From NCBI RefSeq assembly GCF_900156055.1, contig NZ_FTMQ01000004.1, positions 412,178-476,177 on the forward strand: 64,000 nucleotides of DNA, read 5' to 3'. How positions within the stretch are numbered: position 1 is the first letter of the stretch; the number at the start of each line of letters is the position of its first letter. The stretch is from Rhizobium sp. RU33A. GTDB taxonomy: Bacteria > Pseudomonadota > Alphaproteobacteria > Rhizobiales > Rhizobiaceae. The notes beneath the pieces are model-generated. The model saw only the letters and a program-made list of their open reading frames with translations. It did no database searches and was not told the origin of the DNA. A program made the translations under genes and the position numbers. This document shows positions 30,715-39,671 of the stretch, piece after piece.

Positions 30715-32244
30715 TCAGGCCGGTGATTCGGGAAGCTCGATTCCAGCCTCTATGCACCAGTTCCGCAAGGGGGCGAGAACAGGATGCTCAAAAGCAACGC
30801 TCAAGTGCCAGAGTGTGCGGGGAAGATGGCGCATATAGCCCGGCTTGCCGTCCCGGTCCTTGAGGCGCACCCAGAGCCCGTTAAGCTTGCAGGCGCGTTG
30901 CGCCGACATGATCGCCCAGCTTTTCAGGAATGCGGCCTCGTTGAAATCCGCTTTCCTGGCGCGCGCCGAAAGATAGTCGGCCATCAGCTGATCCATCAGC
31001 GGCCGCTCGATGGTGACCCGCGCATCCTGGACCAGCGAGACGAGATCGTAGGCCGAGGGGCCAATCATCGCATCCTGGAAATCGATGAGGCCGACCCGGT
31101 CATGCCCTTCGCGATCATCGCGCCAGATGATGTTGGGCGAATGAAAGTCCCGCATCACGATCGATTTATCGGCGCCCGCCAATTCGTCGATCAGCTGGTC
31201 CCAGATGGCGAGGTAGCGCGAGCGCTCTTGGGCCGTCGCCGGTTGCCCTTCACGTTTCCAGGGTAGGTGCCAGTCAAGAAGCAGCTCCACCTCGAACTTC
31301 ATCGCCGCGCGATCGAAATCGGGAATGACATGTTTATGCCCGCCCGCAATGACGATCTCCCGATCGAAGGGCGTGTCATGAATGGCAGCCAGGCAGGCCG
31401 CACTGGCACGGTAACGGTCAGCAATCGGCTTTCCCTCTCCGTCGAGAACGCCGTCTTCACCGAGATCTTCAAGCAGCAGCAGCCCCGCGTCGAGATCCTG
31501 CGCCACAACTTTAGGTGCTGAAAATCCGCGCTCTCTCAATGCCTGTCCGATCGCCACGAAAGGACGCACATCCTCGGCCAGATGCACGAGTTGCGAATAG
31601 GGCTTGCCATCCCGGATCGGCGGACCGTTCGGCCGCTTGGGCGCGTCCATCAGGACGAGGCGGGCACTGCTGTCGGCAGGATAGACGTGCTCATAGGCCC
31701 GGTTGGAAGCGTCGCCCGTCAAATGCCGTCGGTGGGCATCTCCGTATCCGTGCTTCGTTAGGAAGCGGCGGATTTCATCCACGCGCCGAAGCCGAGCCAG
31801 TTTTGCCTCTGGCGCGCGGATAATGAGGTTGCGCCCGCCATCGGACGCGAATTGAAACGCGATCTCGATCCGGTTTTTCGGAAGCGCGCGGCCTCCCTTG
31901 CCCGGCCACTCGACGAGGCATATGCCGTCGGCCAAGGCTTCTTCCAGGCCCAGTTCATCCAGTTCGCTCGGATCGGAGAGCCGATAAAGGTCGAAGTGGG
32001 CGACAGGAATGCTGAGGTCGTAATTCTGAACGAGCGTGAATGTCGGGCTCGGCACTTCGAGATCGGGATCGTCGGCCAGGGCGCGAATGAAGGCCCGGCT
32101 CAAAGTCGATTTGCCGGCCCCGAGATCACCGTCAAGCGCGACGCAATCGCCGATCTGAAGTGCCAGCAACAGATCCTCGCCGAACAGTGCCGTGGCGGCA
32201 TCGTCGGCAAGGTGAACGACAAGCGTGGACGGCTCGGAGTTCAT
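30715..32244 (-). CDS. Fusion of TsaE (t6A tRNA-modification ATPase) and AmgK-like sugar kinase
   Basis: This 509-residue protein joins two enzymes. Residues about 1-150 are TsaE, the ATPase of the threonylcarbamoyl-adenosine complex, with Walker A GDLGAGKST at 39-47, SPTFTLVQNY at 66-75 and FDLYRL at 84-89. Residues about 165-509 form an aminoglycoside-phosphotransferase-like kinase of the AmgK type, with MRDFHSPNIIW (catalytic loop) and GLIDFQDAMIGPSAYDL (metal-binding DFQD). AmgK phosphorylates MurNAc and GlcNAc at C1. The ATG at 32244 overlaps the divL stop by 4 nt, and murU follows. The fusion is known in Rhizobiales. Confidence 0.92.
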   Translation of the reverse strand: MNSEPSTLVVHLADDAATALFGEDLLLALQIGDCVALDGDLGAGKSTLSRAFIRALADDPDLEVPSPTFTLVQNYDLSIPVAHFDLYRLSDPSELDELGLEEALADGICLVEWPGKGGRALPKNRIEIAFQFASDGGRNLIIRAPEAKLARLRRVDEIRRFLTKHGYGDAHRRHLTGDASNRAYEHVYPADSSARLVLMDAPKRPNGPPIRDGKPYSQLVHLAEDVRPFVAIGQALRERGFSAPKVVAQDLDAGLLLLEDLGEDGVLDGEGKPIADRYRASAACLAAIHDTPFDREIVIAGGHKHVIPDFDRAAMKFEVELLLDWHLPWKREGQPATAQERSRYLAIWDQLIDELAGADKSIVMRDFHSPNIIWRDDREGHDRVGLIDFQDAMIGPSAYDLVSLVQDARVTIERPLMDQLMADYLSARARKADFNEAAFLKSWAIMSAQRACKLNGLWVRLKDRDGKPGYMRHLPRTLWHLSVAFEHPVLAPLRNWCIEAGIELPESPA

Positions 32245-34823
32245 TCTGCAGCGGCGATCATCTGCGGTATGCTGGCATTGGGAATGCGGCAATGGACCGT
32301 GGTACCCTGACCAGGCTCGCTCTCGATCTTCACGTCTCCACTGTGGAGGTTGACGAAGCTCTGGACGATCGAAAGGCCAAGCCCTGGTCCGCTGCGCTTG
32401 CCACCCTTGGCACTTGTCGAGAAACGATCAAACGCCGAGGAAAGGAGATCGGCGCTCATGCCGCAGCCATTGTCGGTGACCGAGAACGAAAAATCGGTGC
32501 CGTCGCGCCAGCATTTCATCGAGACAACGCTGCCTTCAGGTGCGAAATTGACGGCGTTGGTCAGGATCTTGATGAGGATCTGCTTCAGCCGCTGCCGGTC
32601 TGCGATCAGGTGACCGAGCAGGGCAGGGGCAGCGATCTCGAGCGTCACGCTGCCCTCCTGGAGCCGATCGGTCATCTGCATCGAGACATCGTCGAGCAGG
32701 TCGCTCAGATCGATTTCCGAATAGTCGAGCTGCATGATCCCGGCATCAACGGTCGCGAGATCGAGGATGTCGTTGACGATGGTCAGGAGGACGGACGACG
32801 ACGTCGAGATATGGTCGATATACTCGGCCTGCCGCTCGTTGAGGGGACCGATAGTCGGTGTCTTCAGAAGGTCGGTGAAGCCGATGATGTTGGTGAGCGG
32901 CGAGCGCAGTTCGTAGGAGACGTGCTGGACGAAATCGTTCTTCAGCTCGTCGGCCTTCCGCAGCGCTTCATTCTTCTCCTTCAAGGCCCGTTCCGCCCGG
33001 ACGCTGTCCGTCATGTTGACGAAGGTCAGCATGGTCTGCGCGTTGGGTAGCGGCGTCACGGCATAGTCGAGCACCAGGCCGGAATAGAGTTCGAGTGTTC
33101 CCTGGCTCGAAGGACGTTCGTCCTCGAAGCTGGTGATCATCTTGCCATAGGCTTTCCAGCCATCCGGCTTGTCATAGGACGGCGCACAGGCGGCTTCGAG
33201 CAGACGGATATGTGTGCCGACCGCCGCCTGGGTCTCGGTGATGCCCCATAGTGCCCGGAAGGCGGGGTTGGAGAGCTGAATCCGGCCATCGGGCCCGAAC
33301 ACGGCAACACCCTCCGACAGATGGTCGATGGTTTCGCCCTGCACCTGGACCAGCGTGTTGTAGCGGGTTTCCAGATTGAATTGTTCGGTCAGGTTTTCGA
33401 AGACCCAGGTCGCGCCGCCTTGTGGGTGCGCGGAGGCGATCACGCGCAGCGTCTGGCCGTTGGGCAGATGCCATAGGTCGGTCTGGGTTTCGAGCGCACG
33501 GTAGACAGAAAGGCAATTGTCCTTCCAGGCCTTCCAGCTCAGCTGCTCCGGCAATTTGTGTGCATCGCGAAGGCGATCAAGCAGTTCGGCATGATCCGGT
33601 CGGCTCTCGAGGAACTTGGTCTCGAGACCCCAGAGCTGGAGGAAAGCCTGATTGTAGAACTGCAGGCGACGATCAGCGTCGAAGATCGCAACCGGGGTCG
33701 CGAGATGATCGAGCGTATCGGCGTGGCTCTTGAGCGTCCGCGCAAGTTCCTCCCTGAGTGTCTCGGAGGAGGAGACGTCGATTGCCATGCCGCAGGAGCC
33801 GCCAGGCCCCCGCACATCGACGACGTCGAAGAAGGTGCGTGCGCCGCGGACTGCGGTCGAAACGGTATCGTGAAACGGTGATTCCGGCGTTGCGGAAGCC
33901 TTGATCTTCTCGCGCGTCAGAGTGCCCAGGATCTCGCGTCCTTCCTGCACAGCCTGTTGCGGTGATGTGGATTCGACGGCATCGCTATAGGCCTGGTTCA
34001 CCCAGACGAGACGCCCGTCGCCATCTCGCTGCCAGACCGGCTGTTCGATCGAATCGAGCAGCGATTCGAAGGTCGCAATCGAGCTTCGCAAACGGTTGCG
34101 TTCGATCTTGAGTTCGGCGAGTTCGGCGCGCAGGTTGTCCAGCGCCACGAAATGCGCATAGGCGCGGCCACCGTAGAGGTTGCCCTGAACCTCCAGAACG
34201 TCTCCGCGCTGGGTCTCGACCACGAGATCGAAAGTCTTGGCGTTCAGCCGAAGTGCCTCGATTGCGCGCTCTACCTCACTGGCGGAATGCGGCTTCAGCC
34301 AGCGTCCGAACGCCAGAAATTCCGGATCCTGCTGCGGAGCACCCGTCTCCGCCGGAAGCTGCCCGAGAAGCTCGGCCCGGCCGTTGTGGCCTTCCCAGAT
34401 CACCGTGCGGCGGTTCTTGTCGGCAATCAGCGTCTGATAGCGCGAGATCTTCTGCTGGCTGTCCGAATAGGCGGAGCGTAGTTCGCGCACTTCGACGTCG
34501 AGTTTGTTGCGCTGACGAAGGAGAACAGCTGCAAAGATCAGGGCAGCAGAAACCGAACCGAGAAGTACGGCATATCCGGTGACGTCGACACTGTCGAAGC
34601 CACGCATGGCGGTCATTGCCTGTGCCTGGGCAAGGCCCGGAACGAACAGGCTCGCGAGCGCACTTCCGCACGACAGAACACGCCTTGTCATGGACAGGGC
34701 GGGACGATGGGGCAGCTCGTGAAGCATCCCGTTTTTTCGCTCAGAAACTGGCCGCCAGAGGCTTGGAAAACGGGCCGTCATAGCCGTATCCCGCTGACGC
34801 GGGGCGCGTTGATTTACCGACAT
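32241..34823 (-). CDS. divL: Cell-cycle sensor DivL (PAS histidine-kinase-like protein with tyrosine in the H-box)
   Basis: DivL is the polar regulator that, with DivK, controls the CckA-CtrA phosphorelay. The 860-residue protein has an N-terminal hydrophobic segment (45-69) and a membrane span (83-105), then three PAS-like regions (about 250-350, 365-480 and 490-605). A DHp helix pair (628-695) and a HATPase domain (735-847) follow, with N-box ILTNAVNF, DNGCGM and GPGLGLSI. The H-box reads VQHVSYELRSPLTN: tyrosine 637 occupies the phospho-acceptor site, the hallmark of DivL. A GGAG ribosome-binding site precedes the chosen ATG; starts at M15, M33 or M45 cannot be excluded. Confidence 0.92.
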   Translation of the reverse strand: MSVNQRAPRQRDTAMTARFPSLWRPVSERKNGMLHELPHRPALSMTRRVLSCGSALASLFVPGLAQAQAMTAMRGFDSVDVTGYAVLLGSVSAALIFAAVLLRQRNKLDVEVRELRSAYSDSQQKISRYQTLIADKNRRTVIWEGHNGRAELLGQLPAETGAPQQDPEFLAFGRWLKPHSASEVERAIEALRLNAKTFDLVVETQRGDVLEVQGNLYGGRAYAHFVALDNLRAELAELKIERNRLRSSIATFESLLDSIEQPVWQRDGDGRLVWVNQAYSDAVESTSPQQAVQEGREILGTLTREKIKASATPESPFHDTVSTAVRGARTFFDVVDVRGPGGSCGMAIDVSSSETLREELARTLKSHADTLDHLATPVAIFDADRRLQFYNQAFLQLWGLETKFLESRPDHAELLDRLRDAHKLPEQLSWKAWKDNCLSVYRALETQTDLWHLPNGQTLRVIASAHPQGGATWVFENLTEQFNLETRYNTLVQVQGETIDHLSEGVAVFGPDGRIQLSNPAFRALWGITETQAAVGTHIRLLEAACAPSYDKPDGWKAYGKMITSFEDERPSSQGTLELYSGLVLDYAVTPLPNAQTMLTFVNMTDSVRAERALKEKNEALRKADELKNDFVQHVSYELRSPLTNIIGFTDLLKTPTIGPLNERQAEYIDHISTSSSVLLTIVNDILDLATVDAGIMQLDYSEIDLSDLLDDVSMQMTDRLQEGSVTLEIAAPALLGHLIADRQRLKQILIKILTNAVNFAPEGSVVSMKCWRDGTDFSFSVTDNGCGMSADLLSSAFDRFSTSAKGGKRSGPGLGLSIVQSFVNLHSGDVKIESEPGQGTTVHCRIPNASIPQMIAAAE

Positions 34824-34954
34824 TCTCGGTCTGTCTCCGTCTTATTATGTGCCGCATCGTCGACAAGACATCCGTATTCGCGGACCGCTCGTGCAGTTCA
34901 CGAATCAAGTTCTAAAACAATACCTTTGATGGGAAGGGTCGGGAAGGCCGGGCC

Positions 34955-34991
34955 CCAAAAAAGAAAGCGGCGCCTTTGTCAAGACGCCGCC
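34955..34991 (-). terminator. Intrinsic terminator after ahcY (minus strand)
   Basis: Read on the minus strand, a GCGGCG/CGCCGC stem with a 12-base loop is followed by TTTCTTTTTT. It separates ahcY from the downstream divL operon. Confidence 0.78.
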
Positions 34992-35021
34992 CACTAGATG
35001 TAGATATTATCCAGCTATATT

Positions 35022-36419
35022 TTAATAGCGGTAGTGTTCTGCCTTGAACGGACCCTGCGCCGTGACGCCGATATAGGCGGCCTGTTCGTCTGAGAGCGTC
35101 GTCAGCTTCACGCCGAGCTTTTCGAGGTGCAGGCGAGCGACCTTTTCGTCGAGGTGCTTCGGCAGGACGTAGACGCCCGGCTTGTACTCGTCGGTCTTGG
35201 CGAAGAGTTCGATCTGGCCGAGAACCTGGTTGGTGAACGAGGCAGACATCACGAAGGACGGGTGACCCGTTGCATTGCCGAGGTTCAAGAGACGACCTTC
35301 AGACAAGAGGATCATGCGGTTGCCCTTCGGGAACTCGATCATGTCGACCTGCGGCTTGATGTTCGTCCAACGCAGGTTTTTCAGAGACGCGACCTGAATC
35401 TCGTTGTCGAAGTGGCCGATATTGCCGACGATCGCCATGTCCTTCATCTCGCGCATATGCTCGATGCGGATGACGTCCTTGTTGCCGGTCGTGGTGATGA
35501 AGATGTCGGCCGAGGAGACCACGTCTTCCAGCGTGACCACTTCAAAGCCGTCCATGGCGGCCTGCAGGGCACAGATCGGATCGACTTCCGTCACCTTGAC
35601 GCGGGCGCCGGCGCCGCGCAGCGAGGCGGCCGAACCCTTGCCGACGTCGCCGTAACCGCAGACGACAGCGACCTTGCCGGCCATCATCACGTCGGTACCG
35701 CGGCGAATGCCGTCGACCAGCGATTCCTTGCAGCCATATTTGTTGTCGAACTTCGACTTGGTGACCGAGTCGTTGACGTTGATGGCCGGGAAGGGGAGTA
35801 GGCCCTTCTTGGCGAGTTCATAAAGGCGATGCACGCCGGTGGTGGTTTCTTCGGTCACGCCCTTGATGGCATCACGCTGCTTGGTGAACCAGCCAGGCGA
35901 AGCGGCGAGACGCTTCTTGATCTGCGCAACCAGGATTTCTTCTTCTTCCGACTGCGGATTGGAAAGAACGTCCTCGCCGGCTTCGGCGCGGGCGCCGAGC
36001 AGGATGTACATGGTGGCATCGCCGCCATCATCGAGGATCATGTTGGAGAAGCCGCCGTCGGTCCACTGGAAGATCTTGTCGGTGTATTCCCAGTAATCGG
36101 TGAGCGACTCGCCCTTGATCGCAAAGACCGGGATGCCGGCAGCGGCGATCGCTGCAGCGGCGTGGTCCTGGGTGGAGAAGATGTTGCACGATGCCCAGCG
36201 GACATCGGCACCGAGCGCGACGAGCGTTTCGATCAGAACAGCGGTCTGGATCGTCATATGCAGCGAACCGGTGATCCGTGCACCCTTCAGCGGCTGGCTC
36301 GTGCCGAATTCTTCGCGGCAGGCCATCAGGCCCGGCATTTCGGTTTCAGCGATGCTGATTTCCTTGCGGCCGAAATCGGCAAGACCGATATCAGCGATCA
36401 CATAGTCATGTTTGCTCAT
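35022..36419 (-). CDS. ahcY: Adenosylhomocysteinase (S-adenosylhomocysteine hydrolase)
   Basis: AhcY splits S-adenosylhomocysteine into adenosine and homocysteine, relieving product inhibition of methyltransferases. The 465-residue protein starts [21 protein letters not shown] and includes [15 protein letters not shown], the catalytic region [17 protein letters not shown], and the NAD-binding [22 protein letters not shown]. The C terminus PFKAEHYRY is the family signature. A longer frame from 36458 lacks homology. An inverted repeat 123 bp upstream is a likely operator. NPr lies upstream on the same strand. Confidence 0.97.
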   Translation of the reverse strand: MSKHDYVIADIGLADFGRKEISIAETEMPGLMACREEFGTSQPLKGARITGSLHMTIQTAVLIETLVALGADVRWASCNIFSTQDHAAAAIAAAGIPVFAIKGESLTDYWEYTDKIFQWTDGGFSNMILDDGGDATMYILLGARAEAGEDVLSNPQSEEEEILVAQIKKRLAASPGWFTKQRDAIKGVTEETTTGVHRLYELAKKGLLPFPAINVNDSVTKSKFDNKYGCKESLVDGIRRGTDVMMAGKVAVVCGYGDVGKGSAASLRGAGARVKVTEVDPICALQAAMDGFEVVTLEDVVSSADIFITTTGNKDVIRIEHMREMKDMAIVGNIGHFDNEIQVASLKNLRWTNIKPQVDMIEFPKGNRMILLSEGRLLNLGNATGHPSFVMSASFTNQVLGQIELFAKTDEYKPGVYVLPKHLDEKVARLHLEKLGVKLTTLSDEQAAYIGVTAQGPFKAEHYRY

Positions 36420-36541
36420 GGGATTCTCCGGCTGGATCCGACCCGATCCGCATCTCATGGCGGATGGATTAACTGGCTCTCCCGCAGATCTGGCTGCAGG
36501 GCTGGTCGTCTTCTAGCAGGGAACCGCATCAAACGCAATCT

Positions 36542-36571
36542 GACATAAAGAAGTCTTTATGTCTTTATGTC
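36542..36571. promoter_or_regulatory. Inverted-repeat operator upstream of ahcY, possibly for SahR
   Basis: Two perfect 10-bp arms, GACATAAAGA and TCTTTATGTC, flank a 2-bp centre (36542-36563). A third half-site, CTTTATGTC, overlaps at 36563-36571. The site is between NPr and ahcY. The ArsR-type regulator SahR controls S-adenosylhomocysteine recycling genes in proteobacteria and binds AT-rich inverted repeats; the match to SahR is inference from context. Confidence 0.55.
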
Positions 36572-36579
36572 GCGATGCT

Positions 36580-36867
36580 TTACATCTCTTCACCAAAGCG
36601 GTCCGCGACCAGGGCCGCAAGGGCGTTCATGACGTCCTCGGCCTGACTGCCGGATGCCGAGACGCAGATCGAGCAGCCCGGGCTCGCCGCCAGCATCATC
36701 AAACCCATGATCGAGGTGCCGCCGACAGTCGTTCCATCCTTGGAGACGCTGACGCTCGCATCGAAGCCGCTGACGGTCTGTACGAATTTGGCGGAAGCGC
36801 GCGCATGCAGTCCACGCTTGTTGATGATCAGAAGATCGCGGGAGATCGGGTCGGCCATCGAAGTCAT
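36580..36867 (-). CDS. ptsH: HPr-like phosphocarrier of the nitrogen PTS (NPr)
   Basis: The 95-residue HPr-family protein has the phosphorylated histidine in NKRGLHARASAKF (H21) and the regulatory serine region GTSIMGLMMLAAS. It would accept phosphate from EI-Ntr and pass it to the adjacent EIIA. It overlaps the EIIA stop by 4 nt and sits in the chvI-chvG-hprK-EIIA-HPr cluster. The nearby HprK is expected to phosphorylate the serine. Start M1 (36867) or M4 (36858) are both possible. Confidence 0.94.
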   Translation of the reverse strand: MTSMADPISRDLLIINKRGLHARASAKFVQTVSGFDASVSVSKDGTTVGGTSIMGLMMLAASPGCSICVSASGSQAEDVMNALAALVADRFGEEM

Positions 36868-37265
36868 TTGCCACTCAAGACGCGGCTTGCAACATTGATG
36901 TACTTGCGCCCAGCCTCGGAGGCCTCGACGAGGGCGCGATCCATGTCGTTGTCGCCGCGAACGCCGGCAAGCTTGATCAGCATCGGCAGATTGACCCCGG
37001 CGATCACTTCGATCCGGCCGGTGTTCATCACGGAGATCGCGAGGTTCGAGGGCGTACCACCGAACATGTCGGTCAGGATGATCACGCCATGGCCATCATC
37101 GGCACGTGACACGGCATCAAGAATATCCTGACGACGCTGATCCATGTCATCTTCGGGGCCGATCGAGACGGTCTCGATGCATTTTTGTGGGCCTACGACG
37201 TGCTCCACCGCGTGGTGAAACTCTTCAGCCAGCTTGCCATGCGTGACAAGCACAAGTCCGATCAT
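36864..37265 (-). CDS. PTS EIIA component, mannose family (EIIA-Man)
   Basis: This 133-residue protein is a stand-alone EIIA of the mannose class: MIGLVLVTHGKLAEEFHHAV places the phospho-histidine at H9, and ILTDMFGGTPSNLAI is the second family motif. No sugar permease (EIIB, EIIC) is near, so it is part of a regulatory phosphorelay rather than a transporter, as in other alphaproteobacteria. It is 105 bp downstream of hprK and overlaps NPr. Confidence 0.93.
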   Translation of the reverse strand: MIGLVLVTHGKLAEEFHHAVEHVVGPQKCIETVSIGPEDDMDQRRQDILDAVSRADDGHGVIILTDMFGGTPSNLAISVMNTGRIEVIAGVNLPMLIKLAGVRGDNDMDRALVEASEAGRKYINVASRVLSGK

Positions 37266-37370
37266 TCTCTACTGCCCCTTAGCGCAACTCTCGCCAAATA
37301 GCTCAAGATTGGCGTTTCGTCCATCAGTAGGACGCCATCTTGTCGATCAAAGCGGGAAGTGCAAGCCAAA

Positions 37371-37841
37371 TCAGCGTGTAAATTGCCGGTTCGCTGCAAG
37401 GCTTCCAATACGCGCCAAGATCAGGCTGAGTGGAAAACGGCTCCACATCGGCACCCTGACGACCGGAAGGCTAAGTCCCGCGACAAGCTCGGCGTGCTCG
37501 TCATCCGGCGGCAACCGATGTCTTTCATCCGCGCCGACCGGCAGCACGATATAACTCAGTTCGGCCCGGTCGACATGATCGACGGCGACGATACCGCTAT
37601 ATCGGAGTTCGATCAGACCGCGGATCGGTTCGGGGCAGGAGGCAAAGACCTGACCGTTCTCAAGCGATACGATGACACGGTCATCCGAGATCAGCGCAGC
37701 CGGAATGTTGGCGAGCTTGGCTTCTGCGAGGCAGTCGAAAGCAAGGCTAGACTTGCCGCTGCCCGATGGCCCGACGAATGCGAGGCCAAGACCATCGACG
37801 CTGATCGCCGTCGCGTGGATGTTGTGGGTCTCGCCCGTCAT
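37371..37841 (-). CDS. hprK: HPr kinase/phosphorylase, short alphaproteobacterial form
   Basis: HprK phosphorylates and dephosphorylates the serine of HPr. This 156-residue version contains only the C-terminal kinase domain, with Walker A FVGPSGSGKSSLAFD (24-31 core) and ALISDDRVIV; the roughly 130-residue N-terminal domain of Gram-positive HprK is missing, as is usual for alphaproteobacteria. Its ATG at 37841 overlaps the chvG stop by 4 nt, linking it to the sensor kinase. A longer frame reading into chvG is a shadow. Confidence 0.92.
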   Translation of the reverse strand: MTGETHNIHATAISVDGLGLAFVGPSGSGKSSLAFDCLAEAKLANIPAALISDDRVIVSLENGQVFASCPEPIRGLIELRYSGIVAVDHVDRAELSYIVLPVGADERHRLPPDDEHAELVAGLSLPVVRVPMWSRFPLSLILARIGSLAANRQFTR

Positions 37842-39619
37842 GCCGCAGTTTCTACGGGCAGGGACAGGACGAAGCGGGCGCCGGTGATGCGGCCCGATGC
37901 CGGGTCCATGACGTTTTCGGCCCGCAGGGTGCCGCCATGGGCCTCGGCGATCTGTCGGCTGATCGAAAGTCCGAGACCGGAATTCTGGCCGAAGCTCTCG
38001 CCCTCTGGTCGGTCGGTATAGAAACGTTCGAAGATGCGGTCGATGTCCTCGGCCTGAATACCGGGCCCGTTGTCCTCCACCTGGATCTGGCACCGCGTGC
38101 GATTGCGCGACAGCTTGACGAGGATCCGGCCGCTGTCTTCTGGCACGAAGGACCGTGCATTCTCGATCAGGTTGGTGACGATTTGTCCGAGACGCAGGTC
38201 ATGCCCGTGGACCACGAAATGCTGGTTCGATCCGGGTTTCTGATCGATTACGTAGTCGATCTGAACGGCCTTCTTGCCGCTGCGGATTTCCCTGGAGATG
38301 TCGACGAGGCTGGAAACGAGCACCCCGAGATCGACAGGCTTTGCGTCCGAGCGCGCAAGTTCCGCGTCGAGGCGTGAGGCGTCGGAGATGTCGCTGATCA
38401 GACGGTCGAGACGGCGCACGTCATGCTGGATGATATCCATCAGCCGCTGTCGGGACTGGTCTGTCTTGGCGAGCGGCAGGGTTTCGACGGCCGACCGCAA
38501 CGAGGTCAGCGGGTTCTTGAGCTCGTGGCTGACGTCGGCAGCGAAACTCTCGATCGCATCAATGCGATCATAGAGCGCTGTCGTCATTTCGCGCAGCGCG
38601 ATGGAAAGGTTGCCGATCTCGTCCTGTCGGACGGAAAAGTCGGGGATTTCCTCACGCTCCTTTGCGCCACGGCGAACACGGATGGCGGCAGCCGAGAGGC
38701 GACGCAGCGGGTTTGCGATGGTCGAGGACAAGAGCAGCGAAACGACGATGTTGACGAGGGTCGCAACCCCGAATACCCGCAGGATGGCGAGGCGTTCCGC
38801 ATGGACGATCTTGTCGATGTCGCCGGCCTGGGTTGATAGCAGCAGCACACCGAGGACAGCACGCGAGCGCTGTACCGGCACTGCGACAGAGACGATCAAT
38901 TCTCCCTGGTCGGTCACGCGGACGACCGCACCGCGGACCCCGGTCAGCGCGTTCATGACCTCCGGATAGATCGAGCCGTCACCGCCCGGCGCTTCGCGGT
39001 AGACCGGCAGATTGCCGGGCTGCAGGATCGTGTTGAAGAGACGGGTGATCCAGTCGGTAAAGCTGGTGGAATCATTGTCGACCGGCGGCAGGTCGAAGCG
39101 CAGAACCTGGCCGCGCGAATAGAGATGCCGCGAATCAAGCAGCAGGTTGGCATCGGCGTCGAAGAGGCGGGCGCGGATGCGCGTCGGGGAGATCAAGCGC
39201 CGCAGCACCGGTGCCACGCGTTCCGGATTGATCGGAAACTCCAGATCCTCGTCGTTCGGAACCGGCGTGATGCTTTGTCCGGCCTGCAGTTCGAGCAGTT
39301 TCTCCGGATCGATGGTGATCGAGTTCGTATCGACAGAGGCGGAGGCCGATACGGCCGCCGCGATGATCTCGCCCTGCGTCAGAAGGCTCTCGACGCGTGC
39401 ATCGATCAGCCCCTCGCGGAACTGGTTGAGATACATGATGCCGCCGACGAGCACGATGAGTGCGGCCAGATTGAAGAAGACGATTCGGCGCGTCAGGCTG
39501 GAAAACAGCGCGTGGCCGAAGATCCGGCGGATGAGCGTGAAGGGATGACTGAACAGCCGACGCCGCTCGGAGCCGGAATCCGTCTCCTCCAGATGTCCCT
39601 CGTCAACCTGCTGGGTCAA
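37838..39619 (-). CDS. chvG: Sensor histidine kinase ChvG (ExoS)
   Basis: ChvG senses acid and envelope conditions and phosphorylates ChvI; in Agrobacterium and Sinorhizobium it is needed for host interaction, exopolysaccharide control and acid response. The 593-residue protein has membrane spans near 45-65 and 282-304 flanking a periplasmic sensor of about 215 residues. HAMP follows, then the H-box SFAADVSHELKNPLTSL (H365) and a HATPase domain with IVTNLIENARSF, EDNGPGI and GLGLSI. It lies 52 bp after chvI on the same strand. hprK overlaps its 3' end. Confidence 0.95.
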   Translation of the reverse strand: MTQQVDEGHLEETDSGSERRRLFSHPFTLIRRIFGHALFSSLTRRIVFFNLAALIVLVGGIMYLNQFREGLIDARVESLLTQGEIIAAAVSASASVDTNSITIDPEKLLELQAGQSITPVPNDEDLEFPINPERVAPVLRRLISPTRIRARLFDADANLLLDSRHLYSRGQVLRFDLPPVDNDSTSFTDWITRLFNTILQPGNLPVYREAPGGDGSIYPEVMNALTGVRGAVVRVTDQGELIVSVAVPVQRSRAVLGVLLLSTQAGDIDKIVHAERLAILRVFGVATLVNIVVSLLLSSTIANPLRRLSAAAIRVRRGAKEREEIPDFSVRQDEIGNLSIALREMTTALYDRIDAIESFAADVSHELKNPLTSLRSAVETLPLAKTDQSRQRLMDIIQHDVRRLDRLISDISDASRLDAELARSDAKPVDLGVLVSSLVDISREIRSGKKAVQIDYVIDQKPGSNQHFVVHGHDLRLGQIVTNLIENARSFVPEDSGRILVKLSRNRTRCQIQVEDNGPGIQAEDIDRIFERFYTDRPEGESFGQNSGLGLSISRQIAEAHGGTLRAENVMDPASGRITGARFVLSLPVETAA

Positions 39620-39671
39620 ACCTTTGCCTTTCGCCCGTCCTGTCAGCCATCAAGGCTGCAACGGCAGGACC

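Noticed and set aside
36420..36579. Possible SAM or SAH riboswitch upstream of ahcY
   Set aside because: I could not find the paired and pseudoknot elements of those riboswitches; the perfect DNA inverted repeat explains the region better.
37102..37110. CACGTGAC within the EIIA gene and similar CACGTG cores elsewhere (e.g. near 899 and 51222) as further parS sites
   Set aside because: The flanking TTTC/GAAA arms are absent, so they do not resemble the two parS sites.
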